This document shows positions 25,881-33,928 of a stretch of DNA of 51,452 nucleotides, one piece after another. Below the pieces are notes generated by a model. That model was not told the origin of the DNA. It searched no databases and saw only the letters and a program-made list of their open reading frames with translations. This DNA is from Streptomyces sp. SolWspMP-5a-2 (GTDB lineage Bacteria > Actinomycetota > Actinomycetes > Streptomycetales > Streptomycetaceae). Positions within the stretch are counted from its first letter, which is position 1. The number at the start of each line of letters is the position of its first letter. The stretch is taken from the NCBI RefSeq assembly GCF_900091845.1, contig NZ_FMCI01000328.1:1-51452 (forward strand), written 5' to 3'. Made by a program: the position numbers and the translations under genes.

Positions 25881-26918
25881 TCAGCCCCGGGCCGGCCGGG
25901 CCTCGTCCCGGAGGAACGCGGGCCCGTCCCCGGCGAGTCCGGCCGAGGCGAACTCCCGCATCCCCTCGGCGAATCCGACCCGCGGCGCCCAGCCCAGCTC
26001 GGCCCGCAGCCTGGACGAGTCCGCGGTGATGTGCCGGACGTCCCCCAGCCGGAACTCGCCGGTGACCACCGGCTCGGGCCCGCCGTAGGCGGCGGCCAGC
26101 GCGCGCGCCATCTCGCCGACCGTGCGCGGCCGGCCGCTGCCGGTGTTGTACACGCGCAGCGCGCCGGCGGGGGACGCGGCCTCCAGCGCCGTCACATTGG
26201 CCGCCGCCACGTCCCTGACGTGTACGAAGTCCCGGCGCTGGCCGCCGTCCTCGAAGACCCGGGGCGCCTCCCCGCGGGCGAGGGCGGAGCGGAAGAAGGA
26301 GGCGACACCCGCGTACGGGGTGTCCCGCGGCATCCCCGGCCCGTACACGTTGTGGTAGCGCAGCGAGACGGCCGTCCCGCCCGTCGACCGCGCCCACGCG
26401 CTCGCCAGGTGCTCCTGGGCCAGCTTGGTCGTGGCGTACACGTTGCGGGGATCGACCGCCGCGTCCTCGGCCACGAGACCGGGTGCCACCGGCTCCCCGC
26501 AGCGCGGGCACCGGGGTTCGAAGGACCCCGCCGCCAGATCCGCGCCCGCGCGCGGCCCCGGACGCACCGGCCCGTGCGCCGCGCACGTGTAGGCGCCCTC
26601 GCCGTACACCACCATCGAACCGGCGAGGACCAGGTGCCGCACCCCCGCCGCGGCCATCCCCGTCAGCAGCACGGCCGTGCCCAGGTCGTTGCGGGACACG
26701 TAGACGGGGGCGTCCTCGAACCCCGTGCCGAGACCGACCATCGCCGCCTGGTGGCAGACGGCGTCCACGCCGGTCAGCGCGGCGGCGACCGTCTCGGCGT
26801 CGCGGACGTCCGAGCCCGCGCGCAGATCGAACACGACGGGGTCGTGGCCGCGCGCGGCCAGTGCCTCCACGACATGGGACCCGATGAACCCGGCACCGCC
26901 GGTGACCAGTACTCGCAT
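25881..26918 (-). CDS. NAD-dependent sugar-nucleotide epimerase/dehydratase with a CxxC insert
   Basis: 345 residues of the extended SDR family. The NAD motif TGGAGFIGSH is at residue 6, Ser in LAGSMVVYGEG near 107, and the catalytic YATTK near 166. Between them sits an insert with YTCAAHG and CPRCGEPV that has the look of a zinc ribbon. A comparable insert is known in some dTDP-L-rhamnose 4-epimerase-like proteins, so a 4-epimerase on a dTDP- or UDP-sugar is the best guess. It converges with the histidine-kinase gene (39 nt apart). A role in making sugar donors for the nearby glycosyltransferases is possible but unproven. Confidence 0.85.
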   Translation of the reverse strand: MRVLVTGGAGFIGSHVVEALAARGHDPVVFDLRAGSDVRDAETVAAALTGVDAVCHQAAMVGLGTGFEDAPVYVSRNDLGTAVLLTGMAAAGVRHLVLAGSMVVYGEGAYTCAAHGPVRPGPRAGADLAAGSFEPRCPRCGEPVAPGLVAEDAAVDPRNVYATTKLAQEHLASAWARSTGGTAVSLRYHNVYGPGMPRDTPYAGVASFFRSALARGEAPRVFEDGGQRRDFVHVRDVAAANVTALEAASPAGALRVYNTGSGRPRTVGEMARALAAAYGGPEPVVTGEFRLGDVRHITADSSRLRAELGWAPRVGFAEGMREFASAGLAGDGPAFLRDEARPARG

Positions 26919-27011
26919 GCGCCCACGCTAGGACCGGCGACCCGCGGGACAGGGCCGCGCCCACCGGACGTCACGGGTCCGTAAGACCTTCCGCCGGGCG
27001 CGGCGGCCCGC

Positions 27012-27902
27012 TCACCGGCCCACCGACTGCCAGACCGTCTTCGTCTCCAGGAACGGAGTGATCCGGCCGAGGCCGGGCAGCGCCCACCAGTCGGGCCGCG
27101 GGCCGGGCCGCAGCACCCGGGTCAGCGTGGTGGCCGCGGCCCGTTCCAGGTCGGCCGCGAGGGCACCCGCGCCGGTGAGGTCGAGGGCGTCGACGTCCTC
27201 GTGCGCGGCGAGGGCCGGTGCCACGTCGGCCGTGCGCCCGGTGAGGATGTTGACCACCCCGGACGGCAGGTCGGACGTGGCGAGGGCCTCCGCGAGGACG
27301 ACGGCGGGCAGCGGGGCGCTCTCGCTCGCCACCACGACGGCGGTGTTGCCCGTCGCGATCACCGGGGCCAGCACCGACACCAGGCCGAGCAGGGGGGCGT
27401 CCTGGGGCGCGAACACCGCGACGACACCGGTGGGTTCGGGCGCCGAGGCGTTGTCGAAGGGACCGGAGACGGGGTTGGCGCCCCCCAGCACCTGGGCGAC
27501 CTTGTCGGTCCAGCCCGCGTAGTGGATCCAGCGGTCGACGGCCGCGTCGACGGCCTCCTCCGCCCGGGGGCGCGGCACGCCGAGCGCGTCCACGACCGCC
27601 CCCGCGAAGTGGTCGCGGCGGCCCTCCATCATCTCGGCGATCCGGTAGAGGATCTGGCCCCGGTTGAAGGCGGTGCGGGCGGCCCACGGGGCGAAGGCCG
27701 CGCGGGCGGCGACGACGGCGTCCCTGGCGTCCTTGCGGGAGGCGAGCGCGGCGTGCGCCAGGTGCCTGCCGTCGGGTGCGGTCACCGGGATGCTCCTGCC
27801 GGACTCGGAACGCGGGAAGGCCCCTCCCACGTACAGCTTGTACGTCTTGGGCACCGGGAGCCGCCCGGGGACGGCGTCCTGGGCGGTGGTGTGGTCAGAC
27901 AT
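27012..27902 (-). CDS. Half-length aldehyde dehydrogenase homologue lacking cysteine
   Basis: 296 residues compared with about 490 for the family. The start (KLYVGGAFPRSESGRSIPV) and the cofactor-domain part align with the complete enzyme encoded just upstream, but the protein then jumps to a short C-terminus (GLGRITPFLETKTVWQSVG). It contains no cysteine at all, so the catalytic nucleophile is absent. The usual NFP and KPAE cofactor motifs are replaced by FAPQDAPL and VASESAP. It therefore cannot be an ordinary ALDH. It overlaps the complete ALDH by 8 nt, suggesting a non-catalytic partner subunit, comparable to the second, cysteine-less domain known in ALDH16-type proteins. Open, well-kept codon use argues against a simple pseudogene. 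Confidence 0.85.
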   Translation of the reverse strand: MSDHTTAQDAVPGRLPVPKTYKLYVGGAFPRSESGRSIPVTAPDGRHLAHAALASRKDARDAVVAARAAFAPWAARTAFNRGQILYRIAEMMEGRRDHFAGAVVDALGVPRPRAEEAVDAAVDRWIHYAGWTDKVAQVLGGANPVSGPFDNASAPEPTGVVAVFAPQDAPLLGLVSVLAPVIATGNTAVVVASESAPLPAVVLAEALATSDLPSGVVNILTGRTADVAPALAAHEDVDALDLTGAGALAADLERAAATTLTRVLRPGPRPDWWALPGLGRITPFLETKTVWQSVGR

Positions 27903-29373
27903 CGAGGTACGCCTCCAGTCCGTGCCGTCCGCCTTCGCGGCCGTAGCCGGATTCGCGGTACCCGCCGAAGGGGCTGGCCGGGTCGAATGTGTTGAAGGTG
28001 TTGGACCAGATCACTCCGGCGCGCAGCCGGCGGGCCGTCCACAGGCTCCGGCTGCCCTTCTGCGTCCAGATCCCGGCGGAGAGTCCGTAGGGCGTGTTGT
28101 TGGCCTTGGCGACGGCTTCCTCGGGGGTGCGGAAGGTCAGCACGGACAGCACGGGCCCGAAGATCTCCTCGCGGGCGACGCGGTGCGCCTGGGTGACGCC
28201 GGTGAAGACGGTCGGCGCGAACCAGTAGCCGCTGCCGGGCAGCGGGCAGTCGGGCGACCACTGCTCGCCGCCCTCCTCACGCCCGGCGCGGGCGAGGTCC
28301 TGGATCCGGGCGAGCTGGGCGGCCGAGTTGATGGCGCCGATGTCGGTGTTCTTGTCGAGGGGGTCGCCGAGGCGGAGCCGGGTGACGCGCTCCTTGAGGC
28401 GCCCCACGACCTCCTCGGCCACCGACTCCTGGACCAGCAGCCGCGAACCGGCGCAGCACACGTGCCCCTGGTTGAAGAAGATGCCGGTGACGATGCCCTC
28501 CACCGCCTGGTCGAGCGCGGCGTCCGCGTAGACGATGTTGGCGCCCTTGCCGCCGAGTTCCAGGGTGAGGCGGGTGCCGGTGCCCGCGACGGCACGGGCG
28601 ATCTCCCGGCCGACGTCCGTCGAACCGGTGAACGCGACTTTGTCGACCCCGGGGTGGGAGACGAGGGCGCGTCCGGTCCCGCCCGCGCCGGTGACGATGT
28701 TGACGACACCGGGCGGGAGCTGCGCCTCCTGGCAGATCTCGGCGAACGCGAGGGCGGTGAGCGGGGTGGTCTCGGCGGGTTTCAGCACCACGGTGTTGCC
28801 CGCCGCGAGGGCCGGGGCGATCTTCCAGGCGAGCATCAGCAGCGGGAAGTTCCACGGGATGACCTGCGCGGCGACCCCCACCGGCCGGGGCGCGGGGACC
28901 CCGGGGACGGCGAACGGGAGCTTGTCGGCCCACCCGGCGTAGTAGAAGAAGTGGGCGGCGGCGAGCGGGATGTCGACGTCGCGGCTCTCCCTGATCGGCT
29001 TGCCGTTGTCCAGGCTCTCCAGGACGGCCAGTTCACGCGCGCGGTCCTGGATGATCCGGCTGATGCGGTAGAGGTACTTGCCGCGTTCGGCCGGGCTGGT
29101 GCGCGACCAGACGCCGTCGAAGGCGCGGCGGGCCGCGGCGACGGCACGGTCGAGGTCGGCCTCGGTCGCGGTGGTCACCTCGGCGAGGGGCTGCTCGTCG
29201 GCGGGGTTGACGGAGGTGAACGTCGCGTCGCCCGGCTCGGTGAACGACCCGTCGACGAAGAGGCCGTAGGCCGGCCTGAGCCGGACGGACGCGCGCGACT
29301 CGGGCGCGGGCGCGTAGCCGAGCGGTGCCGGGCGGGCCGGGGCGCCGTCGGCGGGGGAGAGAGGGCGGGGCAT
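27895..29373 (-). CDS. Aldehyde dehydrogenase, NAD(P)-dependent
   Basis: 492 residues. Motifs in order: IPWNFPLLMLAWK and VVLKPAETTPL for cofactor binding, FTGSTDVGREIA, catalytic Glu in LELGGKGANIV, the nucleophile in QGHVCCAGSR, and EIFGPVLSV. Full length and apparently active. In an operon with DeoC, the natural role is oxidation of the aldehyde released by aldol cleavage, acetaldehyde if the substrate is deoxyribose phosphate, to the acid. It overlaps the half-length homologue downstream and follows deoC by 15 nt. Confidence 0.93.
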   Translation of the reverse strand: MPRPLSPADGAPARPAPLGYAPAPESRASVRLRPAYGLFVDGSFTEPGDATFTSVNPADEQPLAEVTTATEADLDRAVAAARRAFDGVWSRTSPAERGKYLYRISRIIQDRARELAVLESLDNGKPIRESRDVDIPLAAAHFFYYAGWADKLPFAVPGVPAPRPVGVAAQVIPWNFPLLMLAWKIAPALAAGNTVVLKPAETTPLTALAFAEICQEAQLPPGVVNIVTGAGGTGRALVSHPGVDKVAFTGSTDVGREIARAVAGTGTRLTLELGGKGANIVYADAALDQAVEGIVTGIFFNQGHVCCAGSRLLVQESVAEEVVGRLKERVTRLRLGDPLDKNTDIGAINSAAQLARIQDLARAGREEGGEQWSPDCPLPGSGYWFAPTVFTGVTQAHRVAREEIFGPVLSVLTFRTPEEAVAKANNTPYGLSAGIWTQKGSRSLWTARRLRAGVIWSNTFNTFDPASPFGGYRESGYGREGGRHGLEAYLDV

Positions 29374-29388
29374 GGGTTCTGGTCCCTT

Positions 29389-30345
29389 TCAGTCCGCGGA
29401 GTAGTGGTCGGGACCGGAGTACGTGCCGGTCGTCAGCTTGGCGCGCTGCATCAGCAGGTCGTTGAGGAGGCTGGAGGCGCCGAGCCGGAAGAAGCGCGGG
29501 TCGAGCCAGTCGGCGCCGACCGTCTCCTCGACCAGGACGAGGTTGCGCAGCGCGTCCTTGGTGGTGCGGATGCCGCCCGCGGGTTTGACGCCCACCTGGC
29601 GGCCGGTGGCGGCGCGGAAGTCCCGTACGGCCTGGAGCATGACCAGGGTGACGTCGGGGGTGGCGGCGGGGGAGACCTTGCCGGTGGAGGTCTTGATGAA
29701 GTCGGCCCCCGCGTGCATCGCCAGCCAGGAGGCCCGGCGCACGTCGTCGTGGCCGGCGAGTTCACCGGTCTCCAGGATGACCTTGAGATGGGCGGGTTCG
29801 CCGTCGGACCGCGCACAGACCTCCCTGACGGCGACGATCTCGTCGTAGACCTTGCGGTAGTCGCCGGTGAGGAAGGCGCCGCGGTCGATCACCATGTCGA
29901 TCTCGGTGGCGCCGCTCGCGACGGCCGCGCGGGTGTCGGCGAGGCGCGCCTCCAGCGGAGCCCGTCCGGCGGGGAAGGACGTCGCCACCGAGGCGACCCC
30001 GACGGTGCTCCCGCGCAGGGCCCGTACGGCGACGGGGACGAGGTCGGGGTAGACGCAGACGGCGGCGACCGGCGGCACGTCCGGGGCGGACGCGTCGGGC
30101 CTGAGCGCCTTCGCGGCCAGGGCACGCACCTTGCCCGGGGTGTCCGCGCCCTCCAGGGTGGTGAGGTCGACCATCCGGACGGCGAGATCGATGGCGCGGG
30201 CCTTGGCGGAGGTCTTGACCGAGCGGGTGGCGAGGGCGGCGACCCGCGCGTGCACACCGGCCTCGTCCACGCCGGGGAGCGCGTCCAGGCTCGCGCGGAG
30301 CACGGCGTTGCCGGGGGCTGTCCAGGTCGCGACGGTGTCAGGCAC
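29389..30345 (-). CDS. deoC: Deoxyribose-phosphate aldolase
   Basis: 318 residues from GTG 30345. Schiff-base Lys218 in ADFIKTSTGK, the helper lysine in GVKPAGGIRTT near 253, and EIDMVIDRGAFLTGDY upstream are all as in DeoC. It is longer than the roughly 220-250 residues of short bacterial enzymes, like the long class of DeoC. The reaction is reversible cleavage of 2-deoxy-D-ribose 5-phosphate, or a related deoxysugar phosphate, to glyceraldehyde 3-phosphate and acetaldehyde. It sits between a ribose-type permease (8-nt overlap) and two ALDH genes, so here it is catabolic for an imported sugar rather than for nucleosides alone. Confidence 0.93.
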   Translation of the reverse strand: MPDTVATWTAPGNAVLRASLDALPGVDEAGVHARVAALATRSVKTSAKARAIDLAVRMVDLTTLEGADTPGKVRALAAKALRPDASAPDVPPVAAVCVYPDLVPVAVRALRGSTVGVASVATSFPAGRAPLEARLADTRAAVASGATEIDMVIDRGAFLTGDYRKVYDEIVAVREVCARSDGEPAHLKVILETGELAGHDDVRRASWLAMHAGADFIKTSTGKVSPAATPDVTLVMLQAVRDFRAATGRQVGVKPAGGIRTTKDALRNLVLVEETVGADWLDPRFFRLGASSLLNDLLMQRAKLTTGTYSGPDHYSAD

Positions 30346-31357
30346 GGGAACCCCGCTTCTCTATCAGCATGTTGAGGACGAGGGCGACGACGAGGATCAG
30401 GCCGGTCACGACCATCTGGAAGAAGGAGCCGAGGCCCATCAGGTTGCAGAGGTTGCGCAGCACCGACAGCAGCAGGACGGCGACGAAGGTGCCCATGACG
30501 CCACCGCGTCCGCCGAAGAGGTTGGTGCCGCCGAGGACGACGGCGGCGATGGCGTCGAGTTCGAGGCCGTTGAACGCGGTGGGCTGGCCGATGGTGAGAC
30601 GCGAGGTGAGCAGCACGCCCGCGAGGGCGGCGAGCGCCCCGGAGATGGCGAACACGGCGGTGACGACCGCCCGGACGGGCAGTCCGGAGAGCCGGGCGGC
30701 CTCCTTGTTGCTGCCGACGGCGTAGATGTACTCGCCGAAGGTCGTCGTGCGCAGCAGGAGTCCGGCACCGGCGGCGACGGCGACGAAGATCAGGCCGACG
30801 ATGGGCACGTAGCCGACGAATCCGCCGCCGAGGAGCTGGAAGGCGTGCGGGACGTCCCCGCCCGCGGGCTCGCCGTCGGTCAGCAGGTAGGTGAGCCCCC
30901 GGATGGCGGTCAGCCCGGCCAGAGTGGTCATGAACGCCGGTAGCGAGAGGTACGCGGAGAGGCCGCCCATGACGGCGCCGAAGACCGCTCCGGCCGCGAC
31001 GCTGACCGCGATGGCCAGCAGGAAGTTCAGGTCCTTGTCGATCAGCAGCGCGACGGTCATCCCGCCGAAGGCGGCGACGCTCCCGACCGACAGATCGATC
31101 CCGGCGGTGAGGATGACCAGGGTCATCCCGACCGCGACGATCCCGGTCAGCGCGGACTGCTGGAGCAGGTTGGACATGTTGCGGGTGGTCAGGAACTCCG
31201 GCGCGAGGACGCTCGCGACCGCGCAGAGCGCGAGGAAGACCAGGACGAGGTTGAAGCGGACGATCAGCTCGGTGCCCCGGCGCCTGGCCGAGTCCTTCCC
31301 CGGACTCCGGGGGCCGGTGGCCGCGGTCTGATCGGCCGCCGTGGTGGGTGTGCTCAT
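30338..31357 (-). CDS. Ribose-type sugar ABC transporter permease
   Basis: 339 residues with about eight to ten transmembrane segments and the RbsC-family motifs GMTLVILTAGIDLSVGSV and AVVLGGTNLFGGRGGV. It forms the membrane channel with the ATPase encoded just upstream (overlap ATGA) and the binding protein at the head of the operon. There is only one permease gene, implying a homodimer as in the ribose system. Specificity is not readable from the sequence. Confidence 0.93.
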   Translation of the reverse strand: MSTPTTAADQTAATGPRSPGKDSARRRGTELIVRFNLVLVFLALCAVASVLAPEFLTTRNMSNLLQQSALTGIVAVGMTLVILTAGIDLSVGSVAAFGGMTVALLIDKDLNFLLAIAVSVAAGAVFGAVMGGLSAYLSLPAFMTTLAGLTAIRGLTYLLTDGEPAGGDVPHAFQLLGGGFVGYVPIVGLIFVAVAAGAGLLLRTTTFGEYIYAVGSNKEAARLSGLPVRAVVTAVFAISGALAALAGVLLTSRLTIGQPTAFNGLELDAIAAVVLGGTNLFGGRGGVMGTFVAVLLLSVLRNLCNLMGLGSFFQMVVTGLILVVALVLNMLIEKRGSRA

Positions 31358-32904
31358 GACGGTGCTCCAGGGGGTGTCGCTCGGGCGGTGGTCGCGCCCG
31401 CCGGGACGGTGCCGGTGACGACGGTGTGCGCGATGTCGTTCTCGTCGGTGGTGCGGGGGTCGAAGCAGGCGACGTTGCGGCCCTCGTGCAGGACCCAGAT
31501 CCGGTCCGCGTTGGCGGTCAGTTCGCCCAGTTCGCTGCTGGCCAGCAGGACGGCGACGCCCTGGTCGGCGAGAGCGCGGACCTGCCGGTAGAGGTCGGCC
31601 TTGGCGCCGACGTCGAGGCCCCGGGTGGGTTCGTCGAGGAGAAGGACCTTCAGGGACCCCTTGGTGATCCACTTGGCCAGGACGACCTTCTGCTGGTTGC
31701 CGCCCGAGAGCTTCCCGACCGGCTGGTCGGGGGAGGAGCAGCGGACACCGAGGCCGTCGAGGACCGGCGCGGACAGCCGGCGCCCGCGGCCGCGCGGGGC
31801 GAGCCAGGGCGGCGCGGAGAGCGCGGCGACGGCGGCGTTGCGGCTGACCGAGAGACCGGGCATGAGGCCCTGCTCCTTGCGGCTCTCGGGGACCAGGGCC
31901 AGGCCCGCCCGGACGGCCGCGGCGGGGCTGCGCAGTCTGACCGGGGCGCCGTCGAGGGTGACGGAGACCGCGGCACGGCTGTCCCCGAACAGCGCCTTGA
32001 GGAGCGTGGTGCGCCCGGCCCCGCCGAGCCCGGCGAGCCCGACGATCTCCCCGGCGCGCACCTGGATCCCGGAGACGTCGACGAGGCCGGGGCTGCGCAC
32101 GGCCGCGATGTCCAGCAGGGGCGGGCCCTCGGGCCTGGGGCGGTCGGTGGTGCCGGTGAGGGCCGTGGCCCGGCCGATCATGTCGTCGACCAACCGGTCG
32201 GCGGTGGTGCCCGCCAGGTCGCGGACGGCGACCGTGCGCCCGTCGCGCAGGACGGTGGCGCGGTCGCCGATCTCCAGCACCTCCTCCAGACGGTGCGAGA
32301 TGTAGATGACGGACCGACCCTGGGCGGTGAGGGAGCGGATGACCTCGAAGACCCTGCGCAGGTCGGTCTCGCCGAGGGTGGCGGACGGCTCGTCCATGAC
32401 GATGATCCGGGCGTCGGCGGTGAGGGCCTTGGCGATGGCGGTGAGCTGCTGCGCGGCGATGGGCAGGTCGCGGACCGGGGTGTCGACGTCGAAGTCGCCG
32501 CCCACCCTGTCGACGGCCTCCCGGGCCAGCGCGGCCCGCCGGGCCCGCCGGACGAAGGGGCCGCGGGACGGGGCGTGGCCGAGGAGCAGGTTCTGCGCCA
32601 CCGTCAGATCGGGCACCAGGTCGAGCTCCTGGTAGATCACCGCGATGCCGTGCGCGAGACCCGCCTGCGGCCCGGTGAGTTCGACGGGTTCGCCGTCGAG
32701 CAGGATCTCGCCCTCGTCGGGCCGGTAGGACCCGGCGAGGATCTTCATCAGCGTGCTCTTGCCCGCGCCGTTCTCGCCGAGCAGGCAGTGGGTCTCACCC
32801 GGGCGCACGATCAGTTCGGCGCCGTCGTTGGCGAGGGTGCCGGGGAAGCGTTTGACGATGCCGCGCATGACGAGCCGCGGCGGGGCGGTGTCGGGCTTGT
32901 GCAC
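31354..32904 (-). CDS. Ribose-type sugar ABC transporter ATPase with two ABC domains
   Basis: 516 residues from GTG 32904, chosen because AGGAGG sits 3-8 nt upstream; a TTG further out at 32943 lacks this. The N-terminal half has Walker A LLGENGAGKST and Walker B IIVMDEPSATLGE. The C-terminal half has a degenerate Walker A GLGGAGRTT, signature SGGNQQKV and LLLDEPTRGLDVGAK. This duplicated design is standard for RbsA/MglA-type importers. It works with the downstream permease. Confidence 0.94.
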   Translation of the reverse strand: MHKPDTAPPRLVMRGIVKRFPGTLANDGAELIVRPGETHCLLGENGAGKSTLMKILAGSYRPDEGEILLDGEPVELTGPQAGLAHGIAVIYQELDLVPDLTVAQNLLLGHAPSRGPFVRRARRAALAREAVDRVGGDFDVDTPVRDLPIAAQQLTAIAKALTADARIIVMDEPSATLGETDLRRVFEVIRSLTAQGRSVIYISHRLEEVLEIGDRATVLRDGRTVAVRDLAGTTADRLVDDMIGRATALTGTTDRPRPEGPPLLDIAAVRSPGLVDVSGIQVRAGEIVGLAGLGGAGRTTLLKALFGDSRAAVSVTLDGAPVRLRSPAAAVRAGLALVPESRKEQGLMPGLSVSRNAAVAALSAPPWLAPRGRGRRLSAPVLDGLGVRCSSPDQPVGKLSGGNQQKVVLAKWITKGSLKVLLLDEPTRGLDVGAKADLYRQVRALADQGVAVLLASSELGELTANADRIWVLHEGRNVACFDPRTTDENDIAHTVVTGTVPAGATTARATPPGAPS

Positions 32905-32939
32905 GGTTCCTCCTTTCCGGGTGACCGGGACGCCGGCGT

Positions 32940-33902
32940 TCAACGCCGGTCCGCCGCGGCCGTGTCGAGCAGCCGGGTGGCGGTGTGGTGGTCGGTGACG
33001 AGGGTGTTGCAGAGGCCGCTGGAGACGACGGCCGCGCAGACCGCGTGCTTGGCGGTGCCGGAGACGACGGCGACCGAGACGGCGGCGGAGCGCAGGTGGT
33101 CGAGGGGCAGCCCGAGGGTGCGGTCGTCGAGGGAGGGGTCGACGATCGCGCCGCGCGCGTCGATGAACCGGCCCGCGACGTCCCCGACCGCGCCCGCGGC
33201 GGCCAGGCCCGCGAGGTCGTCGGCGGTGAGGTAGCCGGAGCCGACCAGCACGGAGTCGGCGCCTATGCCGCCGGGGCTGAAGAGGACGGTGTCCGCGGAG
33301 GCGGCCTGGGTGAGCACGTCGACGACCGCGCTGTCCTCCTCCAGCAGACGCCGGGTGGCCTCCTTCTCCACGATGGAGGGCACCGGGAGCACGCTGAGGG
33401 TGCCGCGGGCGAGGTGCGCGATCCGACCCGCCATGTCCTGCGCCGAGGTGGGGGTGCGGGAGCGGCTGAGCCCGCCGTTGATCTGCACGACGTGCACCCC
33501 GTCGGCCCAGCCGTGCTGGAGCCGGGCGGCGAGGAGGTCGAGCGTGCGGCCCCAGGAGACGCCCAGTTGCCGCGGTGCGGGCTGGAGCCGGGCGAGGTAC
33601 TCCGCGCCCGCCTCGGCGACGCGGGCCCGCAGCCGCTCGTCGTCGCTCTGGTCGGCGGCCACGACCACCGCGTCGCGCAGTCCGAAGACGTCGCGGAGCC
33701 GTTCCTCCAGGTCACGCATGCGGGCCTTGGGGTGGACGACCTCGATGCGGACGATCCCGGCGTCCCTCGCCTCGGAGAGCAGGCGCCCGACCTTCCACCG
33801 GGTGAAGTGGAGCTCCGCGCCGATCTGTTCCTGGGTCCTGTTCTGCTCGTAGTACAGGGAGGCGACCTGGTAGAGCAGGTACTCGTCCTCGTGGCTGGTC
33901 AT
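32940..33902 (-). CDS. SorC-family sugar-responsive transcriptional regulator
   Basis: 320 residues from ATG 33902, with AGGAGG a few bases upstream; ATG 33920 is a weaker alternative. The N-terminal helix-turn-helix (QNRTQEQIGAELHFTRWKVGR) is followed by a SorC/DeoR-type sugar-phosphate effector domain (LGVSWGRTLDLLAARL, VVQINGG, and FSPGGIGADSVLV). Regulators of this family bind phosphorylated sugars as inducers. Being encoded inside the operon, it probably autoregulates it. Relatives such as EryD control polyol catabolism operons that also contain FGGY kinases. Confidence 0.92.
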   Translation of the reverse strand: MTSHEDEYLLYQVASLYYEQNRTQEQIGAELHFTRWKVGRLLSEARDAGIVRIEVVHPKARMRDLEERLRDVFGLRDAVVVAADQSDDERLRARVAEAGAEYLARLQPAPRQLGVSWGRTLDLLAARLQHGWADGVHVVQINGGLSRSRTPTSAQDMAGRIAHLARGTLSVLPVPSIVEKEATRRLLEEDSAVVDVLTQAASADTVLFSPGGIGADSVLVGSGYLTADDLAGLAAAGAVGDVAGRFIDARGAIVDPSLDDRTLGLPLDHLRSAAVSVAVVSGTAKHAVCAAVVSSGLCNTLVTDHHTATRLLDTAAADRR

Positions 33903-33928
33903 CCGGACCTCCTGGTCCATGTCACGGG

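Noticed and set aside
27012..27902. Half ALDH as a simple pseudogene
   Set aside because: Its frame is intact, overlaps its neighbour in the usual operon fashion and keeps normal codon use; a non-catalytic partner is more likely.
27664..30375. 903-codon + strand frame across the ALDH and deoC genes, and a similar one at 31426-33234
   Set aside because: Antisense shadows of well-defined enzymes; strongly biased Gly/Asp/Arg composition and no recognisable motif.
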